A stretch of 64,000 nucleotides of DNA, from assembly GCF_003002055.1 (NCBI RefSeq), contig NZ_PVZF01000014.1:96713-160712 (forward strand). Direction: 5' to 3'. Each line of letters starts with the position of its first letter. The first letter of the stretch is position 1. The position numbers and the translations under genes were made by a program. Below are positions 28,028 through 35,290 of this stretch, piece after piece. The stretch comes from Kineococcus rhizosphaerae (GTDB taxonomy: Bacteria; Actinomycetota; Actinomycetes; Actinomycetales; Kineococcaceae). The notes beneath the pieces are model-generated. The model did no database searches, was not told the DNA's origin, and worked only from the letters and a program-made list of their open reading frames with translations.

Positions 28028-29409
28028 GCGAGGAGCTCTGCGACGTCGGCCGCGGCGGCACGCCCGGAGCGCAGGGCGCCGTCGACGTGCTGGTAGCCCT
28101 CGGCGGCCAGGTCGGAGCAGGCCCAGTGGATGCGCCCGACGGGGGTGCGCTGGTCGGCGCCGTAGCGGGCGAGGCCGCCGAGGTCGAAGCTCGCGGCGTA
28201 CGCGCCGCGGGTCCACTCCTCGCTGCCCCAGTCCGACTCGTAGTAGGCGACGGGTTCGAGGGCCTGATCCCCGAGGAACTGCGCGATGGAGGCCAGGATC
28301 GCCGCGCGCCGCTCGGCCTCGGGCAGGGCGAACACCGCGTCGGCCTTCTCGTCGGAGACGAACGCGACGAGGGTTCCCCGGTCGTCGCCGTGGATCGTGT
28401 TGTCGTACACCTCCTGCACGAGGGTGGAGGTGCCGAAGCAGGTCCCGGACAGCCCTGCCTCGCGCCAGAACGGCGTCGCGTACGTGGCATGCACCTTGAT
28501 GACCAGACCCATGGACAGGTGCTGGTGCATCTGGTGCTGGCGGCGCGGCAGCGGCGGGTCGTAGCTGATGCGGGAGAACAGCGGCGGCGGCACGGCGACG
28601 ACGACGCGCTGGGCGCGCACGGTGACCCGGTCGGACTCCACGACGACGCCGTCCTCGTCCTGGCGGATGGTCCGCACGGGCGTGGCGAGGTGGACGCGGT
28701 CGCCGAGCTCGGCGGCCAGGTGCTGCGAGACGGACTGCATCCCGCCGACGACGCGGCGGTCGAGGATGAAGCACTCGTCGGTCAGGTTCGTGAACGACCC
28801 CGCCGAGGCGGCCATGAGCACGGCCTGCAGCGTGGAGAACGCGTGCGCGGGTTTGGTCAGCATGGCGCCGGCGATGAACAGCGCGACGGCGGTGACGGCC
28901 TCCTCGTCGTCGGACTGGCGGCGCAGCCAGTCCTGGAAGGAGATCGTGTCGAGTTCGCGGGCGCGCGGGTGGGCCCAGGGTTCGCTCGCCCCCACGGACG
29001 CCGCGAGGTCGTCCATGAGCTCGGTCAGGCGGGTGATCTCCTTGGCGGTGGAGTCCGCGACGGGGAACGTCGTGCCCTCGTACTGCGTGCGGACCCCGTC
29101 GGCACCGATGAAGACGGAGCCGCCCTCGCGGTAGCGGGGGTAGGTCTGCAGGCCGATCTCGTCGAGCAGGCCCAGGAGCTCGGTCTGGTCCGGGGAGACC
29201 CACTGGCCGCCGATCTCGAGGGTCACGCCGTCGTGCTCCTCGGTGTGGGTGCGGCCCCCGACGCGGTCGCGGGCCTCGAGGACGACGACGTCGCGGCCCG
29301 CGCGGGTGAGGTGCCGGGCGGCGTTGAGGCCGGCGGGACCGGCGCCGACGACCACCACATCGGCTCGCAGGTCGGCACTGACGTCTGCGGTGACTTCGGT
29401 GGGGCTCAC
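28024..29409 (-). CDS. Flavin-containing monoamine/putrescine oxidase
   Basis: A 461-residue FAD-dependent amine oxidase. The N-terminal Rossmann motif VVVVGAGPAGLNAARHL and the GGRTHTEEHDGVTLEIGGQW stretch bind FAD; C-terminal WGSEEWTRGAYAASF lines the substrate cavity. It would oxidise an amine to the aldehyde with release of ammonia and hydrogen peroxide. First gene of the operon. GTG 29409 has GGAGG four to five bases upstream. A TetR regulator is divergent 85 bases away. The products could enter the aldehyde dehydrogenase encoded next to the TetR gene. Substrate not determinable. Confidence 0.92.
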   Translation of the reverse strand: MSPTEVTADVSADLRADVVVVGAGPAGLNAARHLTRAGRDVVVLEARDRVGGRTHTEEHDGVTLEIGGQWVSPDQTELLGLLDEIGLQTYPRYREGGSVFIGADGVRTQYEGTTFPVADSTAKEITRLTELMDDLAASVGASEPWAHPRARELDTISFQDWLRRQSDDEEAVTAVALFIAGAMLTKPAHAFSTLQAVLMAASAGSFTNLTDECFILDRRVVGGMQSVSQHLAAELGDRVHLATPVRTIRQDEDGVVVESDRVTVRAQRVVVAVPPPLFSRISYDPPLPRRQHQMHQHLSMGLVIKVHATYATPFWREAGLSGTCFGTSTLVQEVYDNTIHGDDRGTLVAFVSDEKADAVFALPEAERRAAILASIAQFLGDQALEPVAYYESDWGSEEWTRGAYAASFDLGGLARYGADQRTPVGRIHWACSDLAAEGYQHVDGALRSGRAAAADVAELLA

Positions 29410-29449
29410 GGGACCTCCATGGTTCGATCGGCGAGAAAGTGATCGGGCT

Positions 29450-29459
29450 TCATTAATGA
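29450..29459. promoter_or_regulatory. Candidate TetR operator (perfect 10-bp palindrome)
   Basis: TCATTAATGA is a perfect palindrome in the 85-base gap between the amine oxidase and TetR genes. It is an A/T island in a surrounding of over 70% GC. Operators of this kind in divergent TetR gaps often overlap both promoters. Confidence 0.45.
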
Positions 29460-29494
29460 CCTGCGGGACGCCCCTGTCAAGGCTGTGCGCGAAG

Positions 29495-30157
29495 ATGACC
29501 CGCATGCCCGCGACGCCCCCGCCGACCCGCCGGGGACGCGGCCGCCCCACCCGTCCCGTGCTCACCGCCGACGGCATCACCGCCGAGGCCGTGCGACTGC
29601 TGGAGGAGCGCGGCCAGGACGGGCTGACCATGGCGGCGCTCGCCCGGCGCCTGGGTGTGGCGCCCAGCGCCCTGTACAACCACGTCGCGACCAAGCAGGA
29701 CGTGCTGCGGGCCGTGCAGGACGACGTCAACCGCGGTATCGACTGCGACGGCTTCGAGGAGCTGGCGTGGGACGCGGCCCTGGCCCGCTGGGCGCTCTCC
29801 TACCGCGACGCCTACGCGCGCCACCCCGCCCTCGTTCCGATCATGGCCGTCACCCCCGTCGGCAGCTCGCCGCACACCGTGGCGATGTACGAGCGCGTCA
29901 GCGCGGGACTGCTCGCCGGCGGCTGGCCCGCGCACCTGGTGACGAACGTCGTCGTGGCGGTCGAGTCGTTCGTCCTGGGCTCGGCCCTGGACACCCAGGC
30001 CCCCGCGGACATCTTCGACCCGGGGGAACTGGACGCCCCGACGGTCCGGACGGCGAACGCCGCCCGGCCGGGAGGGGACACGGCGCGGGCGGCGTTCGAC
30101 CTCGGGCTCGAGGCGCTGCTGACGGGGTTGCGGACCCTCCTGGTTCAGAAGGGGTAG
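29495..30157 (+). CDS. TetR-family regulator of the amine operon
   Basis: About 220 residues. The N-terminal HTH spans about residues 40-62 (AALARRLGVAPSALYNHV), followed by KQDVLRAVQDDVN and an all-helical ligand domain with the TetR-class C-terminal pattern VAVESFVLGSAL. Divergent from amine oxidase, so most likely its repressor with an amine or aldehyde as inducer. Two ATGs are possible, 29495 and 29504. The 3' end overlaps the convergent aldehyde dehydrogenase gene by 13 bases. Confidence 0.88.
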   Translation: MTRMPATPPPTRRGRGRPTRPVLTADGITAEAVRLLEERGQDGLTMAALARRLGVAPSALYNHVATKQDVLRAVQDDVNRGIDCDGFEELAWDAALARWALSYRDAYARHPALVPIMAVTPVGSSPHTVAMYERVSAGLLAGGWPAHLVTNVVVAVESFVLGSALDTQAPADIFDPGELDAPTVRTANAARPGGDTARAAFDLGLEALLTGLRTLLVQKG

Positions 30158-31599
30158 CGGGCGATCCTGCTCTGCACCGTCACCCACCGGGTCTCGGTGA
30201 ACGCCTCCACGTTCCCCTCGTGGCCCCCGAACCGGGCCCCGGTCCCCGACGCCCCGACCCCGCCGAACGGCGCCGTCGACTCGTCGTCGACCGTCTGGTC
30301 GTTGATGTGCACGATGCCGCTGGGGATGCGCGAACTCAGCTCGTAGGCCGCGAAGGCGTCCTTCGCCAGGATCCCCAGCGACAGCCCGTACTCGGAGGAA
30401 CCGACGATCTCGACGAGGTCGTCGAGGGAGGAGAACGACACGACGGGGGCCACCGGCCCGAACACCTCCTCGGCGAACGCGCGGTGGTCCGGGCGCACCG
30501 CGTCGAGCACCGTCGGCGCGTAGAACAACCCCTCGTGGGTCCCCCCGGCCGCCAGCCGCGCACCCGCCGCCACGGTGTCCTGCACGATGGAGTCCACCTT
30601 CGCCAGCTGCCCGGCGTCGATGATCGGACCGAGCGGGGTCCCCGTCGTCGGGTCCCCCGCGGGCAGCGCGGACGCCTTGGCCGCCAGCCGTTCCACGTAC
30701 TCGTCGTGGATCCGCTCGTGCACCAGGTGCCGCCCGGTGGTCATGCAGATCTGCCCCTGGTGCAGGAAGGAACCCCACGCCCCGGCCGACGCCGCCGCCT
30801 CGACGTCCACGTCGTCGAGGACCACGAGGGCGTTGTTCCCGCCGAGTTCGAGGTGGGCGCGCTTGAGGAGCCGACCGGCGGCCGCGCCGACGGCCCGCCC
30901 CGCCTGCGTCGACCCCGTGAACGAGATGACCCGCACGGCGGGTTCCTCGACCAGCGCCGTGCCGACGTCGGCCCCACCCGGCAGCACGTGGAACAACCCG
31001 TCGGGCAGCCCCGCCTCGGCCAGCACCGCCGCGAGGAACAACCCGCCGGCGACGGCCGTGCGGGGGTCCGGTTTGAGGACGACGGCGTTGCCCAGCGCCA
31101 GCGCGGGGGCGATGGAGCGGGCCGCGAGGATCCCCGGGAAGTTGAACGGCGAGATGACCCCGACGACCCCGACGGGGACCCGTTCGGCCAGGCTCAGCCG
31201 GGGCCGCGAACTGCGCAGCAGCTGACCGTACGGGACCTGCGCGGTCCCGGCCGCGAAGTGGAACTCCTCGGCGACGAGCCCGGCCTCGAACGCGGCCTTG
31301 CCCTGCCCCGACCCCGCCTCGCGGACCAGCCAGTCCTGCAGGACCCCGGCGTGCTCGACGACCAGGTCCCCGGCGCGCCGCAGCAGCGCCGCCTTCTCCT
31401 GGGCGGGGACCTGCGCCCAGTCCCGCTGCGCACGGACGGCCCGTTCGGTGGCGGCGGTGACGTCCTGCGGCGTCGCCACCCCGAAGCGGCCCAGTTCGGC
31501 GCCCGTCGCGGGTTCGACGGCGGGCGCGCTCGGCCCGCCCGTCCGCCAGCCGCCGGAGTAGAAGGCGCCGTCCCAGGTGCCCGGCTCGAAGAACGTCAT
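30145..31599 (-). CDS. Benzaldehyde-type NAD(P)-dependent aldehyde dehydrogenase
   Basis: A 484-residue ALDH closest in pattern to benzaldehyde/vanillin dehydrogenases (XylC/Vdh). Blocks: PVGVVGVISPFNFPGILAAR, VVLKPDPRT, ISFTGSTQAGRAVG, catalytic Glu in HLELGGNNALVVLDD, catalytic Cys in HQGQICMTTGRHLVHE, and EEVFGPVAPVV. Fourth gene of pcaF-pcaI-pcaJ-aldh, 19 bases behind pcaJ. It would oxidise an aromatic (or amine-derived) aldehyde to the acid, feeding the beta-ketoadipate route. ATG at 31599. Confidence 0.88.
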   Translation of the reverse strand: MTFFEPGTWDGAFYSGGWRTGGPSAPAVEPATGAELGRFGVATPQDVTAATERAVRAQRDWAQVPAQEKAALLRRAGDLVVEHAGVLQDWLVREAGSGQGKAAFEAGLVAEEFHFAAGTAQVPYGQLLRSSRPRLSLAERVPVGVVGVISPFNFPGILAARSIAPALALGNAVVLKPDPRTAVAGGLFLAAVLAEAGLPDGLFHVLPGGADVGTALVEEPAVRVISFTGSTQAGRAVGAAAGRLLKRAHLELGGNNALVVLDDVDVEAAASAGAWGSFLHQGQICMTTGRHLVHERIHDEYVERLAAKASALPAGDPTTGTPLGPIIDAGQLAKVDSIVQDTVAAGARLAAGGTHEGLFYAPTVLDAVRPDHRAFAEEVFGPVAPVVSFSSLDDLVEIVGSSEYGLSLGILAKDAFAAYELSSRIPSGIVHINDQTVDDESTAPFGGVGASGTGARFGGHEGNVEAFTETRWVTVQSRIARYPF

Positions 31600-31618
31600 C
31601 GTCCCCTCAGTCCTCTCG

Positions 31619-32272
31619 TCACACGATCGTCAGTCCCACCAGCAGATCACGGAGCTCGGCGACGCTGGTCCCCCAGGTCTCCTCCACGACCACCTCGCCC
31701 CCGCGCAGCGAGACCACGGCCTCCTCGCTGTAGACGCGCGAGACGCAGCCCACACCCGTCAGCGGGTACGTGCAGCGCGGGACGAGCTTGGGGGTCCCGT
31801 CGCGTCCGCGCAACGGCATGACGACGTACACGGCCCGCGCCCCCGTGGCCAGGTCCATCGCCCCGCCCACGGCGGGGATCGCGTCGGGCGCCCCGGTGTG
31901 CCAGTTCGCCAGGTCCCCGTTCACCGCGACCTGGTAGGCCCCCAGCACGCACACGTCCAGGTGGCCGCCGCGCATCATGGCGAAGCTGTCGGCGTGGTGG
32001 AAGTAGGAGGCGCCCGGCGTCTCGACGACGGGGACCTTGCCCGCGTTGACGAGATCGGGGTCGACCTCGTCGCCCACCGCGGCCCGGCCCATCCCGAGCA
32101 TGCCGTTCTCGGTGTGCAGGACGACCCCCGACTCCGGGGAGAGGTGGTCCGCGACGAGCGTGGGGCGCCCGATCCCGAGGTTGACGTAGGCGCCGTCCGG
32201 GATGTCCCGCGCCACCCGGGCGGCGAGTTCGTCCTTGGTCAGCGGCCCCCGGTCCAGGTGCTCCACGCTCAC
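31619..32272 (-). CDS. pcaJ: 3-oxoadipate CoA-transferase subunit B
   Basis: A 217-residue beta subunit. The catalytic glutamate lies in the TENGMLGMG motif. It matches Pseudomonas PcaJ over its length: GAYVNLGIGRPTLVADHL, FHHADSFAMMRGGHLDVCVL, DLANWHTGAPDAIPAVGGAM and CTYPLTGVGCVSRVYS. With PcaI it transfers CoA from succinyl-CoA to 3-oxoadipate. GTG 32272 overlaps pcaI by four bases. Confidence 0.94.
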   Translation of the reverse strand: MSVEHLDRGPLTKDELAARVARDIPDGAYVNLGIGRPTLVADHLSPESGVVLHTENGMLGMGRAAVGDEVDPDLVNAGKVPVVETPGASYFHHADSFAMMRGGHLDVCVLGAYQVAVNGDLANWHTGAPDAIPAVGGAMDLATGARAVYVVMPLRGRDGTPKLVPRCTYPLTGVGCVSRVYSEEAVVSLRGGEVVVEETWGTSVAELRDLLVGLTIV

Positions 32273-32946
32273 GCCGCCCCTCCCTCGATCTTGACCACCC
32301 GGTCGACGTAGATCGCCGGTGTCACCACGTTCTCCGGGTCCAGCCCGCCGGTCGCCACGACCTCGGACACCTGCACGATCGTGGTCCGCGCGGCGGCGGC
32401 CATGACGGGCCCGAAGTTGCGGGCGGTCTTGCGGTAGACGAGGTTCCCGACGCCGTCGGCCACGTGCGCCTTCACGAGCGCCACGTCACCGTGGATCGGG
32501 AACTCCAGCAGGTGCTCACGGCCGTCGATGACCCGCGTCTCCTTGCCCTCGGCCAGCGGGGTCCCGACCGCGGTCGGGCAGTAGAACGCCCCGATCCCGG
32601 CCCCGGCCGCCCGCAGCCGTTCCGCGAGGTTGCCCTGCGGGACGAGTTCGAGCTCGATGCGCCCGGCGCGGTACAGCTCGTCGAAGACCCACGAGTCGCT
32701 CTGCCGCGGGAACGAGCAGACGATCTTGCGGACCCGGCCGGCCCCCAGCAGCGCGGCCAGCCCGAGGTCGCCGTTGCCGGCGTTGTTGCTGACGACGGTC
32801 AGGTCCTTCGCGCCCTGGCGCAGCAGCGCGTCGATGAGTTCCACGGGCTGCCCCGCGGCCCCGAAACCTCCCACGAGGACGGTGGACCCGTCGGCGACGT
32901 CGGCGACCGCGGCGTCGGCGTCGACGGGGAACTGCGTGCGGCTCAC
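32269..32946 (-). CDS. pcaI: 3-oxoadipate CoA-transferase subunit A
   Basis: A 225-residue alpha subunit with the CoA-binding loop VLVGGFGAAGQP and blocks that are near-identical to Pseudomonas PcaI: VSNNAGNGDLGLAALL, VCSFPRQSDSWVFDELYRAG, VPQGNLAERLRAAGAGIGAF and RKTARNFGPVMAAAA. This closeness is what supports 3-oxoadipate rather than acetoacetate as substrate. GTG 32946 overlaps the pcaF stop by four bases. Confidence 0.94.
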   Translation of the reverse strand: MSRTQFPVDADAAVADVADGSTVLVGGFGAAGQPVELIDALLRQGAKDLTVVSNNAGNGDLGLAALLGAGRVRKIVCSFPRQSDSWVFDELYRAGRIELELVPQGNLAERLRAAGAGIGAFYCPTAVGTPLAEGKETRVIDGREHLLEFPIHGDVALVKAHVADGVGNLVYRKTARNFGPVMAAAARTTIVQVSEVVATGGLDPENVVTPAIYVDRVVKIEGGAA

Positions 32947-34130
32947 CGGCTCTCCTCCATCGTGTTCTCCAGGACGACGGCGAGCGCCTGCCCGACGCCG
33001 ATGCAGATGGCGGCGACGCCCCAGCGGACGCCTTCGGCGCGCAGCCGCGCGACGAGGGTTCCCAGGATCCGGCCGCCGGAGGCGCCGAGCGGGTGCCCGA
33101 GGGCGATCGCGCCGCCGCGGGTGTTGACGATCGCGGGGTCGATCCCCCAGGCGTCGACGCAGGCCAGGGACTGGACGGCGAAGGCCTCGTTGAGCTCGAC
33201 GGCGCCGACCTGGTCCCAGCCGACGCCGGCGCGGGCCAGGGCCCGGTTCGCGGCCTCGACGGGGGCGAACCCGAAGTCCTGGGGGTCCAGCGCGAACGTC
33301 CCGCGGCCGGCGATGCGGGCCAGGGGTTCGCGCCCGACCGGCGCGTCCGCCGAGCCGACCAGGACGGCGGAGGCGCCGTCGGACAGCGGGGAGGCGTTGC
33401 CCGCGGTGATGGTGCCGTCGAAGGCGGGTTTCAGGCCGGCGAGGCGCTCGATGGTGGAGTCGGCGCGGATCCCCTCGTCGCGGGTGACGTCACCGACGGG
33501 CACCACGAGGTCGTCGTAGAAACCGTCGGCCCAGGCCGCAGCGGCGAGGCGGTGGGAGCGGACGGCGAACTCGTCCTGGCGTTCGCGGGAGATGCCGAAC
33601 CTCTGCTGCAGGAGCTCGTTGGCGCCGCCGAGGCTGACGGTCCACTCCTTCGGCATCCGGGGGTTGACGAGCCGCCAGCCCAGGGTGGTGGACACGGCGG
33701 TGACGTCCCCGGCGGGGAAGGCGCGGGAGGGTTTGGGCAGCACCCAGGGCGCGCGGGACATGGACTCGACGCCGCCGACGAGCACGACGTCGGCGTCCCC
33801 GGTCTCGACGGCGCGCGAGCCGGCGAACAGGGCGTCCAGCCCGGACCCGCAGAGGCGGTTGACGGTGCTGCCTGGGACGGAGGTCGGCATCCCGGCGAGC
33901 AGGACGGCCATCCGGGCGACGTTGCGGTTGTCCTCCCCCGCGCCGTTGGCCAGGCCGAGGACGACCTCGTCGACGGCGGCGGGGTCGAGGTCCGGGGAAC
34001 GGTCCAGCACGGCGCGGACCACGGCCGCGGCGAGGTCGTCGGGGCGGGTCTCGGCGAGGGAGCCGCCGAACTTGCCGAACGGGGTCCGCACGGCGTCGTA
34101 GACGTAGGCCGAGGCAGAGGGGGTGGGCAC
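32943..34130 (-). CDS. pcaF: 3-oxoadipyl-CoA thiolase
   Basis: A 395-residue thiolase. Nucleophile Cys in TVNRLCGSGLDALF; catalytic His in GGAIALGHPLGASGGR; second Cys in AAICIGVGQ; NEAFAVQSLA. It cleaves 3-oxoadipyl-CoA to acetyl-CoA and succinyl-CoA, ending the beta-ketoadipate pathway. First gene of its operon, 78 bases from a divergent LysR regulator. GTG at 34130; the much longer open frame upstream is Pro/Arg-rich and overlaps LysR, so it is rejected. Ring-cleavage and lactone genes are not in this window. Confidence 0.93.
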   Translation of the reverse strand: MPTPSASAYVYDAVRTPFGKFGGSLAETRPDDLAAAVVRAVLDRSPDLDPAAVDEVVLGLANGAGEDNRNVARMAVLLAGMPTSVPGSTVNRLCGSGLDALFAGSRAVETGDADVVLVGGVESMSRAPWVLPKPSRAFPAGDVTAVSTTLGWRLVNPRMPKEWTVSLGGANELLQQRFGISRERQDEFAVRSHRLAAAAWADGFYDDLVVPVGDVTRDEGIRADSTIERLAGLKPAFDGTITAGNASPLSDGASAVLVGSADAPVGREPLARIAGRGTFALDPQDFGFAPVEAANRALARAGVGWDQVGAVELNEAFAVQSLACVDAWGIDPAIVNTRGGAIALGHPLGASGGRILGTLVARLRAEGVRWGVAAICIGVGQALAVVLENTMEESR

Positions 34131-34208
34131 GGGTCCACTGTGCTCAGACCGGGCCCATACGTCCAACACCGGTTGCGAAGGACTTCGGTACTTCCCGAGT
34201 ATGGACGG

Positions 34209-35084
34209 GTGACCCTGCGCCGCTTGGAGTACTTCGTCGCCGTCGCCGAGCAGCGATCGTTCTCGGCCGCCGCGCGCACCCTGCACACGGCCCAGCCGCC
34301 GCTGTCGACGCAGGTGCGGGCCCTGGAGCGCGAGCTGGGGGCCGAGCTGTTCGACCGCACGGGCCGCACCCCGGAGCTGAGCCCCGCGGGCCGGGCGCTG
34401 CTGCCGGAGGCCCGCCGGATCCTGGCCGCCTACGACCGGCTCGCGACGACGGCGCAGCGGGCCCGCGACGGCAGCGTCGGGCGGCTGCGGCTCGGGCTGG
34501 TGCCCTCGGCCACGGCGGGGCGGCTGCCGGCGGTCCTGCGCCGCCTGCGCGTGGACCTGCCCGGTCTGGAGGTCTCCCTCGTCGAGGGCCGCCCCCCGGA
34601 GCTGCTGCGCCGCCTCGACCTCGACGACCTCGACGTCGTGCTCCTCTACACCGTGGTCGACGGCCCGGCCCTGGCCTCCCGCGTCCTGGCCACCGAGCCC
34701 CTCGTGCTGGCCGTCCCGCCCGGGCACCGGTTCGCCGCGCAACCCGCGGTGGCGGTCGCCGACCTGGAGCGCGAACCGCTCGTGCTGCCGGCCCGGCACG
34801 GCGATGACGGCCTGCGCGAGCGCACGTCGGCCCTGCTGGCGGGGGTCCACGTGCGGGTCGTGCAGGACGACCTGTGGATGGTGCAGACGATGGTCGCGCT
34901 GGTCGCGGCGGGACTGGGCTGCGCCGTCGTCCCGGCCTCCAGCGCGCACGTCGGCCCCGCCGAGGTCGAGCACCGGCCCTTCGCCGACGCCCGCACCGGG
35001 CTCGACCTCGTCGCGTCCTGGCGCGAGGACCGCGACCACCCGCCCGTCGCGCGCTTCCTCGCCGCGTGGGGGGCGGCCGGGTGA
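34209..35084 (+). CDS. LysR-family regulator divergent from pcaF
   Basis: A 291-residue LTTR. The N-terminal HTH reads RRLEYFVAVAEQRSFSAAAR, then LHTAQPPLSTQVRALERELG; the effector-binding domain starts near residue 90 (LRLGLVPSATAGRLPAVL) and has the usual VAAGLGCAVVPAS. It is divergent from pcaF and probably activates it in response to a pathway intermediate. GTG 34209. The 78-base gap contains the inverted repeat CGAAGGACTTCG and flanking ATAC/GTAT, possible LTTR contacts. C-terminal Arg/Asp-rich tail is short. Confidence 0.88.
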   Translation: MTLRRLEYFVAVAEQRSFSAAARTLHTAQPPLSTQVRALERELGAELFDRTGRTPELSPAGRALLPEARRILAAYDRLATTAQRARDGSVGRLRLGLVPSATAGRLPAVLRRLRVDLPGLEVSLVEGRPPELLRRLDLDDLDVVLLYTVVDGPALASRVLATEPLVLAVPPGHRFAAQPAVAVADLEREPLVLPARHGDDGLRERTSALLAGVHVRVVQDDLWMVQTMVALVAAGLGCAVVPASSAHVGPAEVEHRPFADARTGLDLVASWREDRDHPPVARFLAAWGAAG

Positions 35085-35158
35085 CGGCACGTTGACTCCG
35101 CGGTCCCGATGAACGGGACCGGGGATGGAGCCGGCGCCCAGCGCCGGACAACGTGCCG
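35085..35158. other. Three-stem inverted-repeat element of unknown role
   Basis: A 74-base segment right after the LysR stop can fold as a three-way junction. An outer stem CGGCACGTT (35085-35093) pairs with AACGTGCCG (35150-35158); inside it are hairpin CGGTCCCG-ATGAA-CGGGACCG (35101-35121) and hairpin CCGGCGC-CCA-GCGCCGG (35131-35147). All three stems are perfect. It could be a compound terminator, a structured RNA or a DNA element. The bases that follow (35159-35211) hold only weak inverted repeats. Confidence 0.5.
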
Positions 35159-35211
35159 ATTCGGTGAGCCCGGCGCTGGCACTGCCGATCGGGTGACCCG
35201 ACCCCTTTCGG

Positions 35212-35240
35212 TTGCATGCGGCAACCACCTGTCCTACGAT
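35212..35240 (+). promoter_or_regulatory. Sigma-A-like promoter of the MFS-marR operon
   Basis: A -35 box TTGCAT (35212-35217) and a -10 box TACGAT (35235-35240) are separated by exactly 17 bases. The predicted start point falls about 45 bases upstream of the transporter ATG and inside the palindrome just downstream. Confidence 0.7.
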
Positions 35241-35242
35241 GA

Positions 35243-35270
35243 TTGAGACCCTCAACATTGAAGGTCTCAA
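35243..35270. promoter_or_regulatory. 28-bp palindromic operator, probable MarR site
   Basis: Outer arms TTGAGACC (35243-35250) and GGTCTCAA (35263-35270) are perfect inverted repeats; inner TCAA (35252-35255) and TTGA (35258-35261) share the same centre. Only four central or linker positions break the symmetry. The site begins two bases after the -10 box, so a bound dimer would block transcription. The co-transcribed MarR protein is the natural ligand. Confidence 0.7.
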
Positions 35271-35290
35271 GCTTCGCGGGAGATCGACGC

